DNA from: Mycobacterium sp.
Lineage (GTDB): Bacteria; Actinomycetota; Actinomycetes; Mycobacteriales; Mycobacteriaceae
DNA: 64,000 nucleotides
Reading direction: 5' to 3'
Assembly: GCF_004298145.1 (NCBI RefSeq)
Contig: NZ_SCRH01000038.1
Span: 310,001 to 374,000 of the forward strand
Under the pieces are notes generated by a model. That model saw nothing but the letters and a program-made list of their open reading frames with translations. It was not told where the DNA came from and did not search any database. The number at the start of each line of letters is the position of its first letter. Within the stretch, counting starts at the first letter, position 1. Positions 51,761-64,000 of this stretch are shown one piece after another. Both the position numbers and the translations under genes were made by a program.

Positions 51761-52471
51761 ATGATCGTGATCGTGACCTCCCAAAAGAATCCGAAGTCCG
51801 AGGCAGTCAAAGCGGAACCGGACGCCGAATTATCGGAGGCCGCGACCGACGAGGCACACGTCGACGGCGCAGACGGCGTTGACAATGTTGACGACGAGGC
51901 CGCCGGTGCGGCCGACGAGCAACCCCACGAGGACGACGGCGAGGGTGGCCTGCTCAACCGCAAGCAGCCCGAGTCCGGGCGCCGCAAGCGGCCCTGGAAG
52001 CGGTATCTGCGTCGCAGCGTCATGCCGCTGTTATTCGTCGTCTCACTTGCCGTTTCGGGATTTTTGGGGTGGCAGCAGTGGCAAGAGCATCAGGTCAAAC
52101 TGGCCGGCGAACAGGCCCAACAGGCGGCCATCGCCTACGCGCAGGTGCTGACGAGCATCGATTCGAACAAGGTGGATGAGAACTTCCGGCAGGTGCTCGA
52201 TGGCGCGACCGGCGAGTTCAAGGACATGTACACCCAGTCCAGCGTGAAACTTCGGCAGCTGCTGATCGACAACAAGGCGACCGCGCACGGGGTGGTGGTG
52301 GATTCGGCCATTCAGTCCGGATCTACGAACAAGGTTGTGGTGCTGGTGTTCATCGACCAGACCGTCACCAACACGGCCGCACCCGACCCGCGCATCGATC
52401 GCAGCAGGATCAAGATGACCATGGAGAAGGTCGACGGCCGCTGGCGGGCAAGCAAAGTGCAGCTGCTGTGA
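51761..52471 (+). CDS. Mce-associated membrane protein (Mas)
   Basis: A 236-residue protein with an acidic, disordered cytoplasmic N-terminus (about 1-65), a basic patch RRKRPWKRYLRR, one membrane helix (VMPLLFVVSLAVSGFLGW) and an external domain (AYAQVLTSIDSNKVDENF, VVVLVFIDQTVTN) of the conserved Mce-associated type. The ribosome site AGGAG directly abuts the ATG at 51761, so GTG 51767, six bases after it, may be the true start. Its stop overlaps the next gene (GTGA). Confidence 0.87.
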   Translation: MIVIVTSQKNPKSEAVKAEPDAELSEAATDEAHVDGADGVDNVDDEAAGAADEQPHEDDGEGGLLNRKQPESGRRKRPWKRYLRRSVMPLLFVVSLAVSGFLGWQQWQEHQVKLAGEQAQQAAIAYAQVLTSIDSNKVDENFRQVLDGATGEFKDMYTQSSVKLRQLLIDNKATAHGVVVDSAIQSGSTNKVVVLVFIDQTVTNTAAPDPRIDRSRIKMTMEKVDGRWRASKVQLL

Positions 52472-53235
52472 TACGCCAGATCGTAGCGGCCACCGTATTG
52501 ACCGCCGCCGCAACGCTTCCCGCCACAGCCCACGCCCACGCATCGGCGCCGTCGTTCTGCGGTGAGCTCGGCGGCGACTGGGATGGCCAGTACTGCCACA
52601 CCTCGGTGACCTCGGAGCGCAATGCCGTGCGCGACATCAAGGTCGCCGTGCCTGAGGACCTGGTCGACAATCCGGCCACGGGCCCGGTGATCCGCGATTA
52701 TCTGCACACCCTGGTCAACAACTGGCGAAATGCCAATTCCAGCATGGCCGCCGACAGCTACGGCGAGGAGAACTTCGAAGCCTTCCGGCACGCCAACCTG
52801 CTCAGCGCGGTGTTTCATGAGGACTATCACGCCGACGGGCCCAAGCCCAACAACGCCTACCGGACCTTCACGTTCGACATGGCAAGTGGAAGACGGGTAC
52901 AGCTGGCGGACCTGACGACGTCAGATCCGCTGACCGCCATTCCCCCACTGGCTCAACCGTTTGTCCAGACCGCGCTCGATCAGGCACCGCCGCCACACGA
53001 CCCCGGCACCTACCCGTTCGTCGTGGACCGCTGGACGCCGGACAAGGTCTACTCCGGGGCGTACAAGGCCTGGGCGGTGACGCCCGACGAGCTGATCCTC
53101 TACATGCCGGACTACCCGGTGGCGCACGACAGCCCGATCAGCTTCACGCCCGGCGTCATGCAGTGGTTCATGGACGGCGGCACGGTGCAGGCGCATATCC
53201 CGTTGTCCGCCTTGGCTTCCGTGCTGCGCATCTGA
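52468..53235 (+). CDS. Secreted DUF3298/TB22.2-like protein at the end of the mce operon
   Basis: A 255-residue protein with signal peptide IVAATVLTAAATLPATAHAH, a Cys-containing segment SFCGELGGDWDGQYCHTS, and a domain with NAYRTFTFDMASGRRVQLAD and a closing HIPLSALASVLRI, as in mycobacterial secreted proteins of the TB22.2/DUF3298 type. Substrate unknown. The GTG start overlaps the Mas stop, so it belongs to the mce operon and may work outside the membrane with it. It converges on metH; the 228-base gap holds a hairpin and a metH remnant. Confidence 0.78.
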   Translation: MIRQIVAATVLTAAATLPATAHAHASAPSFCGELGGDWDGQYCHTSVTSERNAVRDIKVAVPEDLVDNPATGPVIRDYLHTLVNNWRNANSSMAADSYGEENFEAFRHANLLSAVFHEDYHADGPKPNNAYRTFTFDMASGRRVQLADLTTSDPLTAIPPLAQPFVQTALDQAPPPHDPGTYPFVVDRWTPDKVYSGAYKAWAVTPDELILYMPDYPVAHDSPISFTPGVMQWFMDGGTVQAHIPLSALASVLRI

Positions 53236-53309
53236 GCAGACCGGCGCACGACATCTGATGACTCGCCCCCAAACGCCGCGGCGCGTCAACCCAGTAGGTG
53301 AATCCCATC

Positions 53310-53333
53310 TGCGCTAGCGCCGGTGTTAGCACA
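53310..53333 (-). terminator. Hairpin downstream of metH, candidate terminator
   Basis: TGTGCTA and TAGCGCA, read on the minus strand, pair over 7 bp with one G-U across a 10-base loop. On the plus strand the same position is a C-A mismatch, so the stem favours leftward transcripts, those leaving metH and its remnant. Confidence 0.35.
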
Positions 53334-53377
53334 AATGAAACTCACCTCATACCGGGCTTGCGGACCCGGCAGGCAGC

Positions 53378-53449
53378 GGGGTGCAGCTGCAACTCCTCCG
53401 ACAGCGTCATGCCGATGCGTTCGGTGTCCAGCAGTCGCACGGTTTTCGC
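53378..53449 (-). pseudogene. metH: C-terminal remnant of the native mycobacterial metH
   Basis: Starting 14 bases after the stop of the intact metH, and on the same strand, this stretch reads AKTVRLLDTERIGMTLSEEL and continues QLHP. It matches the extreme C-terminal region of M. tuberculosis MetH as I recall it (LLEPERIGVTLSEELQLHP, followed there by EQSTD). The intact metH here has a different, E. coli-type C-terminus. After QLHP the similarity ends. This is the tail of a displaced gene; the head is at 57305-57596. Confidence 0.8.
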
Positions 53450-53463
53450 GCGGTACGTAGCGC

Positions 53464-57204
<3,741 letters not shown>

Positions 57205-57304
57205 GTGCACTCCTTCCATAGCGGAAGGCGTCCTTGACTCTGCCGAGCGTGGCGGATACGGGCAGGGGCCCGGAACCGTTGCAACGCCTCTCGACCAGAA
57301 AAGT

Positions 57305-57596
57305 CTACGTTGCCACCCGACGTCCGGACGCCCAGCTCGACCCGAGCCGCTTGGCGACCGCGGTGCCCGAGAGCGCCAGCTTGCGGATTGTCGGCAATGT
57401 CGTAGTTACCAAGGTTAACCAGTTTGCAGCCGAACGTATTTCGCGCCTTGACCGCGGCGAAGCCGTTGTCGCAGTCGTGCAGGGTCGGGTCCGCGGCCGG
57501 TGACTGGGTGCCCGTTGCGCCGTCGCCGACCACCACGCGCTGCGCCAATGTGTCGAGGATGTCAGTGTCGTAGCGGCGTTCGTTAGCGGCGGTCAC
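57305..57596 (-). pseudogene. metH: N-terminal remnant of the native mycobacterial metH
   Basis: From a GTG at 57596 the frame reads VTAANERRYDTDILDTLAQR, then VVVGDGATGTQ, and later [18 protein letters not shown]. These match the first about 110 residues of M. tuberculosis MetH (DTDLLDVLSQRVMVGDGAMG, then NTFGCNLSNLGDYDIAD). The part between is shortened by an internal deletion. After IADN the match continues in another frame ([13 protein letters not shown] against KGTAIARRVADELG) up to a TAG at 57305, showing a frameshift. It is a decayed gene head, about 100 bases upstream of the intact metH on the same strand. Confidence 0.85.
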
Positions 57597-57763
57597 GCCA
57601 TAAGATTAGTCGTCCTATGCAAAACCCCCGGTCGAGCGGCGATCGGCCGGCACTCCGCGGCCACCGCGCCCCGAAGATCGGGGCCGCGATCCAATTGCCC
57701 GACTCCGCACCGGAGCGCGCACGGTCCGCATCGTCGCCGGGCGGAAGGCCGTACGCTAATTCT

Positions 57764-58642
57764 GTGACCCCGCCTGACGGCCCTCCCTTTGGCGCAGCCG
57801 CATTGCCCGAACTGCACGACACCGTCGTCGTCGCCGCGTTCGAGGGCTGGAACGACGCCGGCGACGCGGCCAGCGACGCGCTCGAACACCTCGAGGCCAT
57901 CTGGGAAGCCGACCCGATCTTGGAGATCGACGACGAGTCCTACTACGACTACCAGGTAAATCGCCCGGTGATCCGGCAGGTGGACGGGGTCACCCGCGAG
58001 CTGGTGTGGCCGGCGATGCGGATCTCGCACTGCCGGCCCCCGGGCAGCGATCGCGACGTCGTCCTGATGCACGGGGTGGAACCCAACATGCGCTGGCGCA
58101 CCTTCTGCGCAGAGTTGGTGGCCATCGCCGACAAGCTCAACGTGGACACCGTGGTGATCCTGGGCGCCCTGCTGGCCGACACCCCGCACACCCGGCCGGT
58201 TCCGGTTTCGGGCGCGGCCTACTCTCCCGAGTCGGCCAAGCGCTTCGGTCTCGAGGAGAGCCGCTACGAGGGCCCCACCGGCATCGCCGGGGTGTTTCAG
58301 GAAGCCTGTGTGGCCGCCGGGATCCCGGCGGTGACGTTCTGGGCCGCGGTGCCGCATTACGTGTCGCAGCCGCCGAACCCGAAGGCGACGGTGGCCCTGC
58401 TGCGCCGCGTCGAAGACGTGCTCGACATCGAGGTTCCGCTGGCGGATCTTCCGACCGATGCCGAGGAATGGGAGCAGGCGGTCACCGAGATGACCGCCGA
58501 GGACGAGGACCTCGCCGAATACGTGCTGTCGCTGGAACAGCGCGGCGACGCCGAGGTCGACATGAATGACGCGCTGGGCAAGATCGACGGCGACGCGCTG
58601 GCCGCCGAGTTCGAGCGATATCTGCGTCGCCGGCGCAAATAA
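57764..58642 (+). CDS. PAC2-family protein (Rv2125 homologue)
   Basis: A 292-residue protein of the PAC2 (proteasome assembly chaperone 2-like) superfamily, with VVAAFEGWNDAGDAASDALE, VVILGALLADTPHTRPVPV and TFWAAVPHYVSQPPNPKATV, and an acidic C-terminal helical part. The role in bacteria is unsettled; a link to the proteasome is suggested only by the family name. The GTG at 57764 gives the length of Rv2125; an upstream in-frame start at 57617 lacks conserved sequence. It is divergent from the metH remnant and converges on the SDR gene with 18 bases between stops. Confidence 0.87.
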   Translation: MTPPDGPPFGAAALPELHDTVVVAAFEGWNDAGDAASDALEHLEAIWEADPILEIDDESYYDYQVNRPVIRQVDGVTRELVWPAMRISHCRPPGSDRDVVLMHGVEPNMRWRTFCAELVAIADKLNVDTVVILGALLADTPHTRPVPVSGAAYSPESAKRFGLEESRYEGPTGIAGVFQEACVAAGIPAVTFWAAVPHYVSQPPNPKATVALLRRVEDVLDIEVPLADLPTDAEEWEQAVTEMTAEDEDLAEYVLSLEQRGDAEVDMNDALGKIDGDALAAEFERYLRRRRK

Positions 58643-58660
58643 CCTCGCGCCGAGCGTCGA

Positions 58661-59563
58661 CTAGTTGGGTGCCGAACCCCCGCGGTCTTCCCGCAACAAC
58701 TCGACGTTGGACGCCGACATCGAGCGGCCGAGCGCGGCGACCTGGGCGTCCAGCTGGGGCAACAGCTCGGCGGTGAGTTTATGCAAGGGGATTTCGCCGA
58801 CCGGGGTGGACAGCACCGGCTTGATCCAGCGGAGCAGCGCCACCCAGCGGGGGCAGTAGACGCGGGTGCGCCGACGCTGGATGCCCTTGACGAATGCGGC
58901 CGCGCATTTGTCGACGGTCGTCGTCTTGTTCAGCGGCCAGGGCAGGCTGGCGAGCAGTTGGTTGAAGGCCGGCAGGTCGGTCTGGGTGTCGCGAACCAGG
59001 GCGGTGTTGATCCAGGACATGTGCGCCGAGCCGACCCGAACGCCGTGGCGGGCCACCTCCAGCCGCAGCGCGTTGGCCAGCATCTCCACGCCGGCCTTCG
59101 ACGCGTTGTACGGCGCCAGGCCGGGAGCCGCCGCGTACGCGGCCAGTGACGAGACGATCAGCACGTAGCCGTGTCGCTCGATCACCGCGGGCAATGCGGC
59201 GCGCACGGTGTGAAAGACGCCGAGGACGTTGATGTCGAGCAACCGCGCGAAAGCGTCGGGATCCACTTGGGCCACCGAGCCGTAACTCATGATGCCGGCG
59301 TTGGCCACCACCACGTCGATGCCGCCGAACCGGTCGACGGCACGCGCCGCGGCGGCCTGCATCGCGGACAGATCGCGCACGTCGGCCACGGCGGTCAGCA
59401 CCCGGTCTTCGCCGAGCTCAGCGGCGAGCGCCTTCAGGTCGGCTTCGTCGAGATCGGTCAGGACGAGTTTCGCGCCCTGGGCGCACAGCCGGCGGGCGAC
59501 CTCGGCCCCGATCCCTCGAGCACCGCCGGTGATGAAAACGACTTTGTCCTGCAGCGATGTCAT
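58661..59563 (-). CDS. Short-chain dehydrogenase/reductase (Rv2129c homologue)
   Basis: Classical SDR of 300 residues. Cofactor motif VFITGGARGIGAEVARRL, NAG motif VVVANAGIMSYG, catalytic Ser in IVSSLAAYAAAPGLAPYNAS with Tyr-x3-Lys (YNASK). The Asp in VLTDLDEADLKA suggests NAD(H). A longer C-terminal extension is typical of the mycobacterial group. Substrate unknown. ATG 59563 preferred; GTG 59572 adds three residues. H37Rv has Rv2126c-Rv2128 (including ansP1) between this gene and Rv2125; they are not here. Confidence 0.88.
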   Translation of the reverse strand: MTSLQDKVVFITGGARGIGAEVARRLCAQGAKLVLTDLDEADLKALAAELGEDRVLTAVADVRDLSAMQAAAARAVDRFGGIDVVVANAGIMSYGSVAQVDPDAFARLLDINVLGVFHTVRAALPAVIERHGYVLIVSSLAAYAAAPGLAPYNASKAGVEMLANALRLEVARHGVRVGSAHMSWINTALVRDTQTDLPAFNQLLASLPWPLNKTTTVDKCAAAFVKGIQRRRTRVYCPRWVALLRWIKPVLSTPVGEIPLHKLTAELLPQLDAQVAALGRSMSASNVELLREDRGGSAPN

Positions 59564-59615
59564 GACAGCCACCGTACCGGTGCGAATGGATGCACGAACG
59601 CTACGACCGCGGCGA

Positions 59616-60851
59616 TTACAGCACCACGCCCAGTAACGCGTCGATCGCGGCCGCTACCAGCCGGGGCGCCACCGTGTCGTGGCCACCGTAGTCGAGCGCA
59701 TCGGTCGTCCAACCATCAAGTGCGGCCAGCGCTTTGGGGGTATCGAGGTCGTCGGCCAGATACTGGCGCACCCGCGCGATCACGTCGGCGGCGTCCGGGC
59801 CGGCCGGTAGCGCGGCCGCAGCGCGCCAGCGCTGCAGCCGAGTGATGGCCTCGTCGAGCACTTGGTCGCTCCAATAGCGATCGCGGCGGTAGTGCCCGGC
59901 CAGCAGCCCCAGCCGGATGGCCGCCGGCTCCACCCCTTGCGCGCGCAGCCTCGACACCAGTACCAGGTTGCCGCGGCTCTTGGACATCTTGTGCCCGTCC
60001 CAGCCGATCATCCCGGCGTGCACGTAGTGGCGCGCGAATCGCCTTTCGCCCCGGACACATTCGGCGTGCGCCGCGGTGAATTCGTGATGCGGGAAGATCA
60101 GGTCGCTGCCCCCACCCTGAATATCCAGGCCGCTGCCGATGCGGCTGAGCGCGATCGCCGCGCACTCGACATGCCAGCCGGGCCGGCCGTCGCCGAAGGG
60201 CGATGGCCAGCTGGGCTCCCCGGGGCGCGCGGCCCGCCACAGCAGGGCGTCGAGCTCGTCGGTCTTGCCGGGCCGCTGCGGGTCGCCGCCGCGCTCGGAG
60301 AACAACCGCAGCATGGTTTCGCGCTCGTAGCCCGATTCGTAGCCGAACTGGGGCGTGGCATCGGCCCGGTAGTAGATGTCCGGGTATTCGCCGTCGACGA
60401 CGTAGGCCGCCCCGGACGCCAGCATCTTCTCGACAAGCTCGACGACCTCGGCGATCGCCTCGGTCGCCCCAACGTAATCGCGGGGCGCCAGCATGCGCAG
60501 CGCCACCATGTCCTCGCGGAACAGCGACACCTCGCGCTCGGCCAGCGCGCGCCAGTCGATGCCGTCGCGCTCGGCGCGTTCGAGCAGGGGATCGTCGATG
60601 TCGGTGACGTTTTGCACGTAGTGGACGTCGTGGCCGAGATCCAGCCACTGCCGGTAGATCAGATCGAACGCCAGATAGGTTGCGGCGTGGCCCAGGTGGG
60701 TCGCGTCATACGGGGTGATGCCACAGACATACATCGTGGCGGTCGAGCCGGCCGCCACGGGGCGCACCTGCCGGTCAGACGTGTCATACAGCCGAAGCTC
60801 CGGGCCGCGTCCCGCCAACGCGGGAACCTGTGGGGAGGGCCAGGACTGCAT
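59616..60851 (-). CDS. mshC: MshC, cysteine:glucosaminyl-inositol ligase
   Basis: ATP-dependent ligase joining cysteine to GlcN-Ins in mycothiol synthesis, derived from cysteinyl-tRNA synthetase. [16 protein letters not shown] holds the HIGH-like signature, HKMSKSRGN the KMSKS motif, and YVCGITPYD the zinc-site cysteine. The 411 residues and start [20 protein letters not shown] match Rv2130c (414). It lacks the tRNA-binding C-terminal domain of true cysteinyl-tRNA synthetases. cysQ lies upstream on the same strand, as in M. tuberculosis. Confidence 0.94.
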   Translation of the reverse strand: MQSWPSPQVPALAGRGPELRLYDTSDRQVRPVAAGSTATMYVCGITPYDATHLGHAATYLAFDLIYRQWLDLGHDVHYVQNVTDIDDPLLERAERDGIDWRALAEREVSLFREDMVALRMLAPRDYVGATEAIAEVVELVEKMLASGAAYVVDGEYPDIYYRADATPQFGYESGYERETMLRLFSERGGDPQRPGKTDELDALLWRAARPGEPSWPSPFGDGRPGWHVECAAIALSRIGSGLDIQGGGSDLIFPHHEFTAAHAECVRGERRFARHYVHAGMIGWDGHKMSKSRGNLVLVSRLRAQGVEPAAIRLGLLAGHYRRDRYWSDQVLDEAITRLQRWRAAAALPAGPDAADVIARVRQYLADDLDTPKALAALDGWTTDALDYGGHDTVAPRLVAAAIDALLGVVL

Positions 60852-61020
60852 GGCAATCAGCCTAAGCGCGGCGACGATGTGCGACCGAACTGCCCGGCCA
60901 CCTGGACCCCCGGAGCGCCATCGCCCCTGCGTGATTTGTGGTTTGTTAAGTCCGGTATCGAGCAAAGTCGCTCAGTGTCGACGAGCGAAAGACGGGCGAC
61001 GCCGGCTCGACGTCAGGCCC

Positions 61021-61821
61021 CTAGCGCCATGCGTCGCGAATGGCGCCCAGCAGGATCGGCGCCAGCTCGGCGCGGCACATGACGAAGTCGGGCAGGTACG
61101 GGTCGAGTTGGTTGTAGCGCATCGGTGATCCGTCGAGCCGCGACGCGTGCATCCCGGCGGCCATCACCACCCCGGCCGGGGCCGCCGAGTCCCATTCCCA
61201 CTGGCCGCCGGCGTGCACGTAGGCGTCGACGTCACCATCGATGATGGCCATCGCCTTGGCGCCCGCCGACCCGATCGCCACGGGTTGGATGGGCAACGTC
61301 TGCCGCATCCGGTGCAGGACCGCCGGGGGCCGGGTGGCGCTGACGGCGATGCGGATCGTGTCGGTGACGCCGACGCGCGCAGCGCCGGCGCTCACGGTGT
61401 CGCTGCGATAGACGATGTTCCCGCGGGCGGGCAACGACACCGCCGCGTCGGTGATCTCGCGCTGGCCGTTGCTGGGCCGCTGCCACAGCGCGACGTGGAC
61501 CGCCCAGTCGTCACGGCCCGGCGTGGAGAACTCACGGGTGCCGTCCAGCGGGTCGATGATCCACACCCGGTCGTGCTGCAGCCGGGACAGGTCGTCGTAG
61601 GCCTCCTCGCTGAGCACCGCGTCGCCGGGCCGCTCGACGTGCAACCGTCGCAGGATCAGTTCGTTCGCCAGGCTGTCACCTGCGTCGCCCAGCGCCCAGG
61701 GATAGCCGAACCCGACTTCGTCGCGGACTTTGAGCAGCAACTCCCCCGCTTCGGCGGCGAGATCGGCGGCCAGCGCGGCATCGGTCATCTCGTCCGGCTC
61801 GTCATCGGCGGCGGGGCTCAC
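61021..61821 (-). CDS. cysQ: CysQ, 3'-phosphoadenosine-5'-phosphate phosphatase
   Basis: Magnesium-dependent phosphatase of the inositol monophosphatase family, which removes PAP formed in sulfate assimilation; Rv2131c also acts on inositol phosphate and fructose bisphosphate. Metal-site motifs are [26 protein letters not shown] and [15 protein letters not shown]. Length 266 against 267. Upstream of mshC, linking sulfur metabolism with mycothiol. A family B repeat block fills the 178 bases upstream. Confidence 0.94.
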   Translation of the reverse strand: MSPAADDEPDEMTDAALAADLAAEAGELLLKVRDEVGFGYPWALGDAGDSLANELILRRLHVERPGDAVLSEEAYDDLSRLQHDRVWIIDPLDGTREFSTPGRDDWAVHVALWQRPSNGQREITDAAVSLPARGNIVYRSDTVSAGAARVGVTDTIRIAVSATRPPAVLHRMRQTLPIQPVAIGSAGAKAMAIIDGDVDAYVHAGGQWEWDSAAPAGVVMAAGMHASRLDGSPMRYNQLDPYLPDFVMCRAELAPILLGAIRDAWR

Positions 61822-61859
61822 CGCTTCAGTATCGCCGACGCCATGCCACGGCCGTCACC

Positions 61860-62003
61860 GATGGCCCCGCCGCGCTTGCGATCACCGCTAATCCCGATGG
61901 CGGCGACCCGCTGCGCCCGGCCCCGCCGCGCTTGCGATCGCCGCTAATCCCGATGGCGGCGACCCGCTGCGCCCGGCCCCGCCGCGCTTGCGATCGCCGC
62001 TAA
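61860..62003. repeat. Family B hairpin repeat, one truncated and two full 56-bp units
   Basis: Full units start at 61896 and 61952; a copy at 61860-61895 lacks about 20 internal bases. Relative to the copies near 38.5 kb, both arms of the outer stem carry matching changes: GCGGCGA (61900-61906) pairs with TCGCCGC (61938-61944), where the other locus has GTGGCGA with TCGCCAC. The inner loop AAC has become CCC while its GGC/GCC stem remains. The last unit supplies the stop codon of the next gene. Confidence 0.92.
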
Positions 62004-62815
62004 AAAGCCGGCCACGGAATCGGACGATGACGGTTGGGTCCGGGCATCACCGGATTGTCGAGCAGTGCGTGCGCGCGCATGCGCAGCGCGGCGATCTCCG
62101 CGCGGGTGATCTGCTCGGCCAGTTCGTCACCCAACGGACCGGTGAGGGCCTCGGCCAGGCCGGCGACGGCCGTCAGGGTTTGAGAGTCGATCGGCTTGCC
62201 GGCCCATCCCCACAGCACGGTCCGCAGCTTGTCCTCCACGTGCAGGCACACGCCGTGGTCGACCCCGAAAATGTGACCGTCGAGGTCGCGCAGGACGTGG
62301 CCGCCCTTGCGGTCGGCGTTGTTGACCAGCACGTCGAACACCGCCATGCGCCACAAGCGAATATCGTCGGCGTGCATCAGGACGACCTCGTCACCGGCGT
62401 AGTCGTGGGCCCGCAGCACCGGCAGATAGCCGGGCTGGGCTTTGCCGGCGGGAAACAGGTCGACCAGATCCGGCCCCGGCCGCGGATCGCTGTCCACCGT
62501 GTCGCCGGGCTGCTGCACCCATTGCTGCAGCATGCCTGGGCCCGCCGGCCCGTGGCGAATCATGGTGTAGGGCACGATGTTCCACCCCAATTGCGCCGAC
62601 ACCAGGTACGCGCCCAGCTCGCGGCCGGCCAACGTGCCGTCCGGAAAGTCCCACAGCGGCGCTTCGCCGGCGACCGGCTTGTAGACGCAATGCACCGCGC
62701 GCTCGTCGAGCGTCGCTTCGCACAAGAAGGTGGCGTTGGAAGCTGAGCGGATCCGTCCGATGACCGTCAGCTCGCCGTTGCGCAACACCTCACGGTCGTC
62801 ATATCTCGGGGTCAT
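62000..62815 (-). CDS. SCO1664-family protein, kinase-like fold (Rv2133c homologue)
   Basis: A 271-residue conserved actinobacterial protein. It has a lysine in AVHCVYKPVAGEAPLWDFP, then FDVLVNNADRKGGHVL and GHIFGVDHGVCLHVEDKLR, which resemble the catalytic and metal loops of PI3/4-kinase- or HipA-like folds. Activity is unproven. The 3' end lies within the family B repeat. Its start overlaps the DUF3090 gene by 17 bases, so these genes and the mutase upstream form an operon. Confidence 0.85.
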   Translation of the reverse strand: MTPRYDDREVLRNGELTVIGRIRSASNATFLCEATLDERAVHCVYKPVAGEAPLWDFPDGTLAGRELGAYLVSAQLGWNIVPYTMIRHGPAGPGMLQQWVQQPGDTVDSDPRPGPDLVDLFPAGKAQPGYLPVLRAHDYAGDEVVLMHADDIRLWRMAVFDVLVNNADRKGGHVLRDLDGHIFGVDHGVCLHVEDKLRTVLWGWAGKPIDSQTLTAVAGLAEALTGPLGDELAEQITRAEIAALRMRAHALLDNPVMPGPNRHRPIPWPAF

Positions 62816-63386
62816 CGTCAGACCCGAGCAGCGCAGTGCGCCGATAGCCGTTGGCGCGTGCGCAGATATGGCCCTCAGGGTCCAACGGTTCGTCGCACAG
62901 CGGGCACGGCGGACGACCCGCTGAGATGACCCGATTGGAGCGGGTGGCGAACTGCCGCGCCGACTCCGGCGTCAAGAACACCCGCACCGCGTCGGGGCCC
63001 TCCTCGGTGTCGTCGAGCACCACCGACGCGTCGAACTCGGCGTCGGTGACGGCCAGCAACTCGACCACCACGGTTTGGGCCTCCGAATCCCAGCCCAGGC
63101 CCATGGTTCCGACCCGGAACTCGGCGTCCACCGGGGTGATCAACGGTTTCAGGTCCTCGACCTCGGCGGGCTCCGGGGGAACCGGCGTGCCGAACCTGCG
63201 ATTCACCTCGAGCAGCAGCGCACCGATACGTTCGGCGAGCACGGCAACCTGCTGCTTCTCCAAGATCACCGACACCACCCGGGCGTCGTGCACCGCCTGG
63301 ATGTAGAAGGTGCGATTTCCGGGCTGGCCAACGGTCCCGGCCACGAAGCGGTCGGGGGTGCGGAAGACGTGAATTGCGCGGGACAT
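62799..63386 (-). CDS. DUF3090 family protein (Rv2134c homologue)
   Basis: A 195-residue protein starting MSRAIHVFRTPDRFVAGTVG, with FYIQAVHDARVVSVILEKQQ, and a C-terminal CPLCDEPLDPEGHICAR that looks like a zinc knuckle. Length equals Rv2134c. Function unknown; it is always found next to the SCO1664-like and phosphoglycerate-mutase-like genes in actinobacteria, as far as I recall. The ATG at 63386 has a GGAGG-like sequence just upstream. Confidence 0.9.
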   Translation of the reverse strand: MSRAIHVFRTPDRFVAGTVGQPGNRTFYIQAVHDARVVSVILEKQQVAVLAERIGALLLEVNRRFGTPVPPEPAEVEDLKPLITPVDAEFRVGTMGLGWDSEAQTVVVELLAVTDAEFDASVVLDDTEEGPDAVRVFLTPESARQFATRSNRVISAGRPPCPLCDEPLDPEGHICARANGYRRTALLGSDDDPEI

Positions 63387-63447
63387 GGCACCTCCAAAAT
63401 ACCGGCTGTTGCCGTCGCCGCGCGATCCGATCAAGGTGGCAGCCGAA

Positions 63448-64000
63448 TTAATCCGTCGAACCGCCGACCACGGCGTCGCTGGACGGCACTCCTGTGGCCG
63501 GTGCCTGCGGTTCGCCGTTGGACTGCCCGTCCGTTTCCGCCTTTGTCTCTTCCTTCGGCGGGGGCCCGGCCCGCAACGCCGCGGCCAGCCGGGCGCCGGT
63601 GTGGTTGACGTGCAACACAAACGGGCGCAGTTCGGTGTACCGGATCACGCTCACCGACGCCGGGTCGGCGGTGACGCGCTGGAACCCGTCCAGATGTAGG
63701 CCGTACGCGTCGGCGATCACCGCTTTGATGACATCGCCGTGAGTGCAGGCGACCCACAACGCGTCGCCGCCATGTTCCGCCGCGAGCCGGCGATCGTGCT
63801 CGCGGACGGCGGCCACCGCCCGCGCCTGCACCTGTGCCAGACCCTCCCCACCGGGAAACACCGCCGCGCTGGGATGGGCCTGCACAACCTTCCACAACGG
63901 CTCGCTCACCAGCTCGCCGATTTTGCGGCCGGTCCATTCCCCGTAGTCGACCTCGGCGAGCCGATCGTCGACGAGCGGCGCGAGACACAGCGAGTCGGCC
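63448..64000 (-). CDS. Histidine phosphatase / phosphoglycerate mutase-like protein (Rv2135c homologue, N-terminus outside the window)
   Basis: C-terminal 183 codons of a histidine-phosphatase-family protein; the frame is open to the right edge. It reads ADSLCLAPLVDDRLAEVDYG then EWTGRKIGEL, and WVACTHGDVIKAVIADAYG, which carries the second catalytic histidine. The tail after about RAGPPPKEE is low-complexity. The family motif RHG would lie to the right of the window. The phosphatase substrate is not clear; true mutase activity is unlikely. First gene of the group running into the DUF3090 gene 61 bases away. Confidence 0.88.
   Translation of the reverse strand, partial: ADSLCLAPLVDDRLAEVDYGEWTGRKIGELVSEPLWKVVQAHPSAAVFPGGEGLAQVQARAVAAVREHDRRLAAEHGGDALWVACTHGDVIKAVIADAYGLHLDGFQRVTADPASVSVIRYTELRPFVLHVNHTGARLAAALRAGPPPKEETKAETDGQSNGEPQAPATGVPSSDAVVGGSTD

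Noticed and set aside
42722..53235. Naming the operon mce1, mce2, mce3 or mce4
   Set aside because: Gene order alone cannot tell the families apart and I cannot run the phylogeny.
57205..57763. Possible cobalamin riboswitch upstream of metH
   Set aside because: I see no B12-box-like sequence; the stretch is explained by the decayed metH head plus a short leader.

Overview
The window is high-GC actinobacterial DNA whose gene content and order match the Mycobacterium tuberculosis stretch from cobN (Rv2062c) to the phosphoglycerate-mutase-like Rv2135c. It carries a PPE gene, an Mce operon, mycothiol synthesis (mshC), SigC and a complete Pup-proteasome locus. Together these point to a Mycobacterium. 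SigC and the PPE-PPW gene favour a slow-growing non-tuberculous species; the species itself cannot be named from this window. Comparisons with H37Rv are from memory, not from a search.

Left part (1-14.6 kb): cobalamin synthesis. cobN is cut by the left edge. cobG-cobH-cobIJ run rightward and cobL-cobM-cobK leftward. Between the arms, where H37Rv has Rv2067c and blaC, there is a PPE-PPW gene, and SigC is preceded in the same frame by a zinc-finger membrane anti-sigma-like segment. A membrane molybdopterin oxidoreductase, an alpha/beta hydrolase, a DprE2-like reductase and an F420-dependent reductase of the Rv2074 type are also here.

14.6-25 kb: a CpnT-like protein ending in a TNT NAD-glycohydrolase domain, with a small AT-rich probable immunity gene, sits where H37Rv has Rv2075c-Rv2088. 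Then come pepE, a 5'-3' exonuclease, a PGQ-repeat membrane protein, helY, tatC and tatA.

25-37 kb: the pupylation and proteasome region: pafC, pafB, pafA, prcA, prcB, pup, dop, an Rv2114-like gene, a small Cys/His protein and mpa. lppK, a DUF503 gene and the tRNA methyltransferase trmI follow.

37-53 kb: a RecB-like Fe-S nuclease, a MerA-like flavoprotein coupled to a DUF4126 membrane protein, hisG/hisE, and then a full Mce operon (2 yrbE, 6 mce, 2 accessory genes). A TetR gene diverges from the operon, and the promoter gap holds a perfect 14-bp inverted repeat. H37Rv has PPE37 here instead.

53-64 kb: a full-length E. coli-type metH lies between the decayed head and tail of the usual mycobacterial metH. 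This looks like replacement of a native gene by a foreign one in place, and it is the most striking observation in the window. Beyond it are a PAC2 protein, an SDR, mshC, cysQ and the Rv2133c-Rv2135c homologues. Two families of short hairpin-forming tandem repeats fill gaps next to stop codons at four places.
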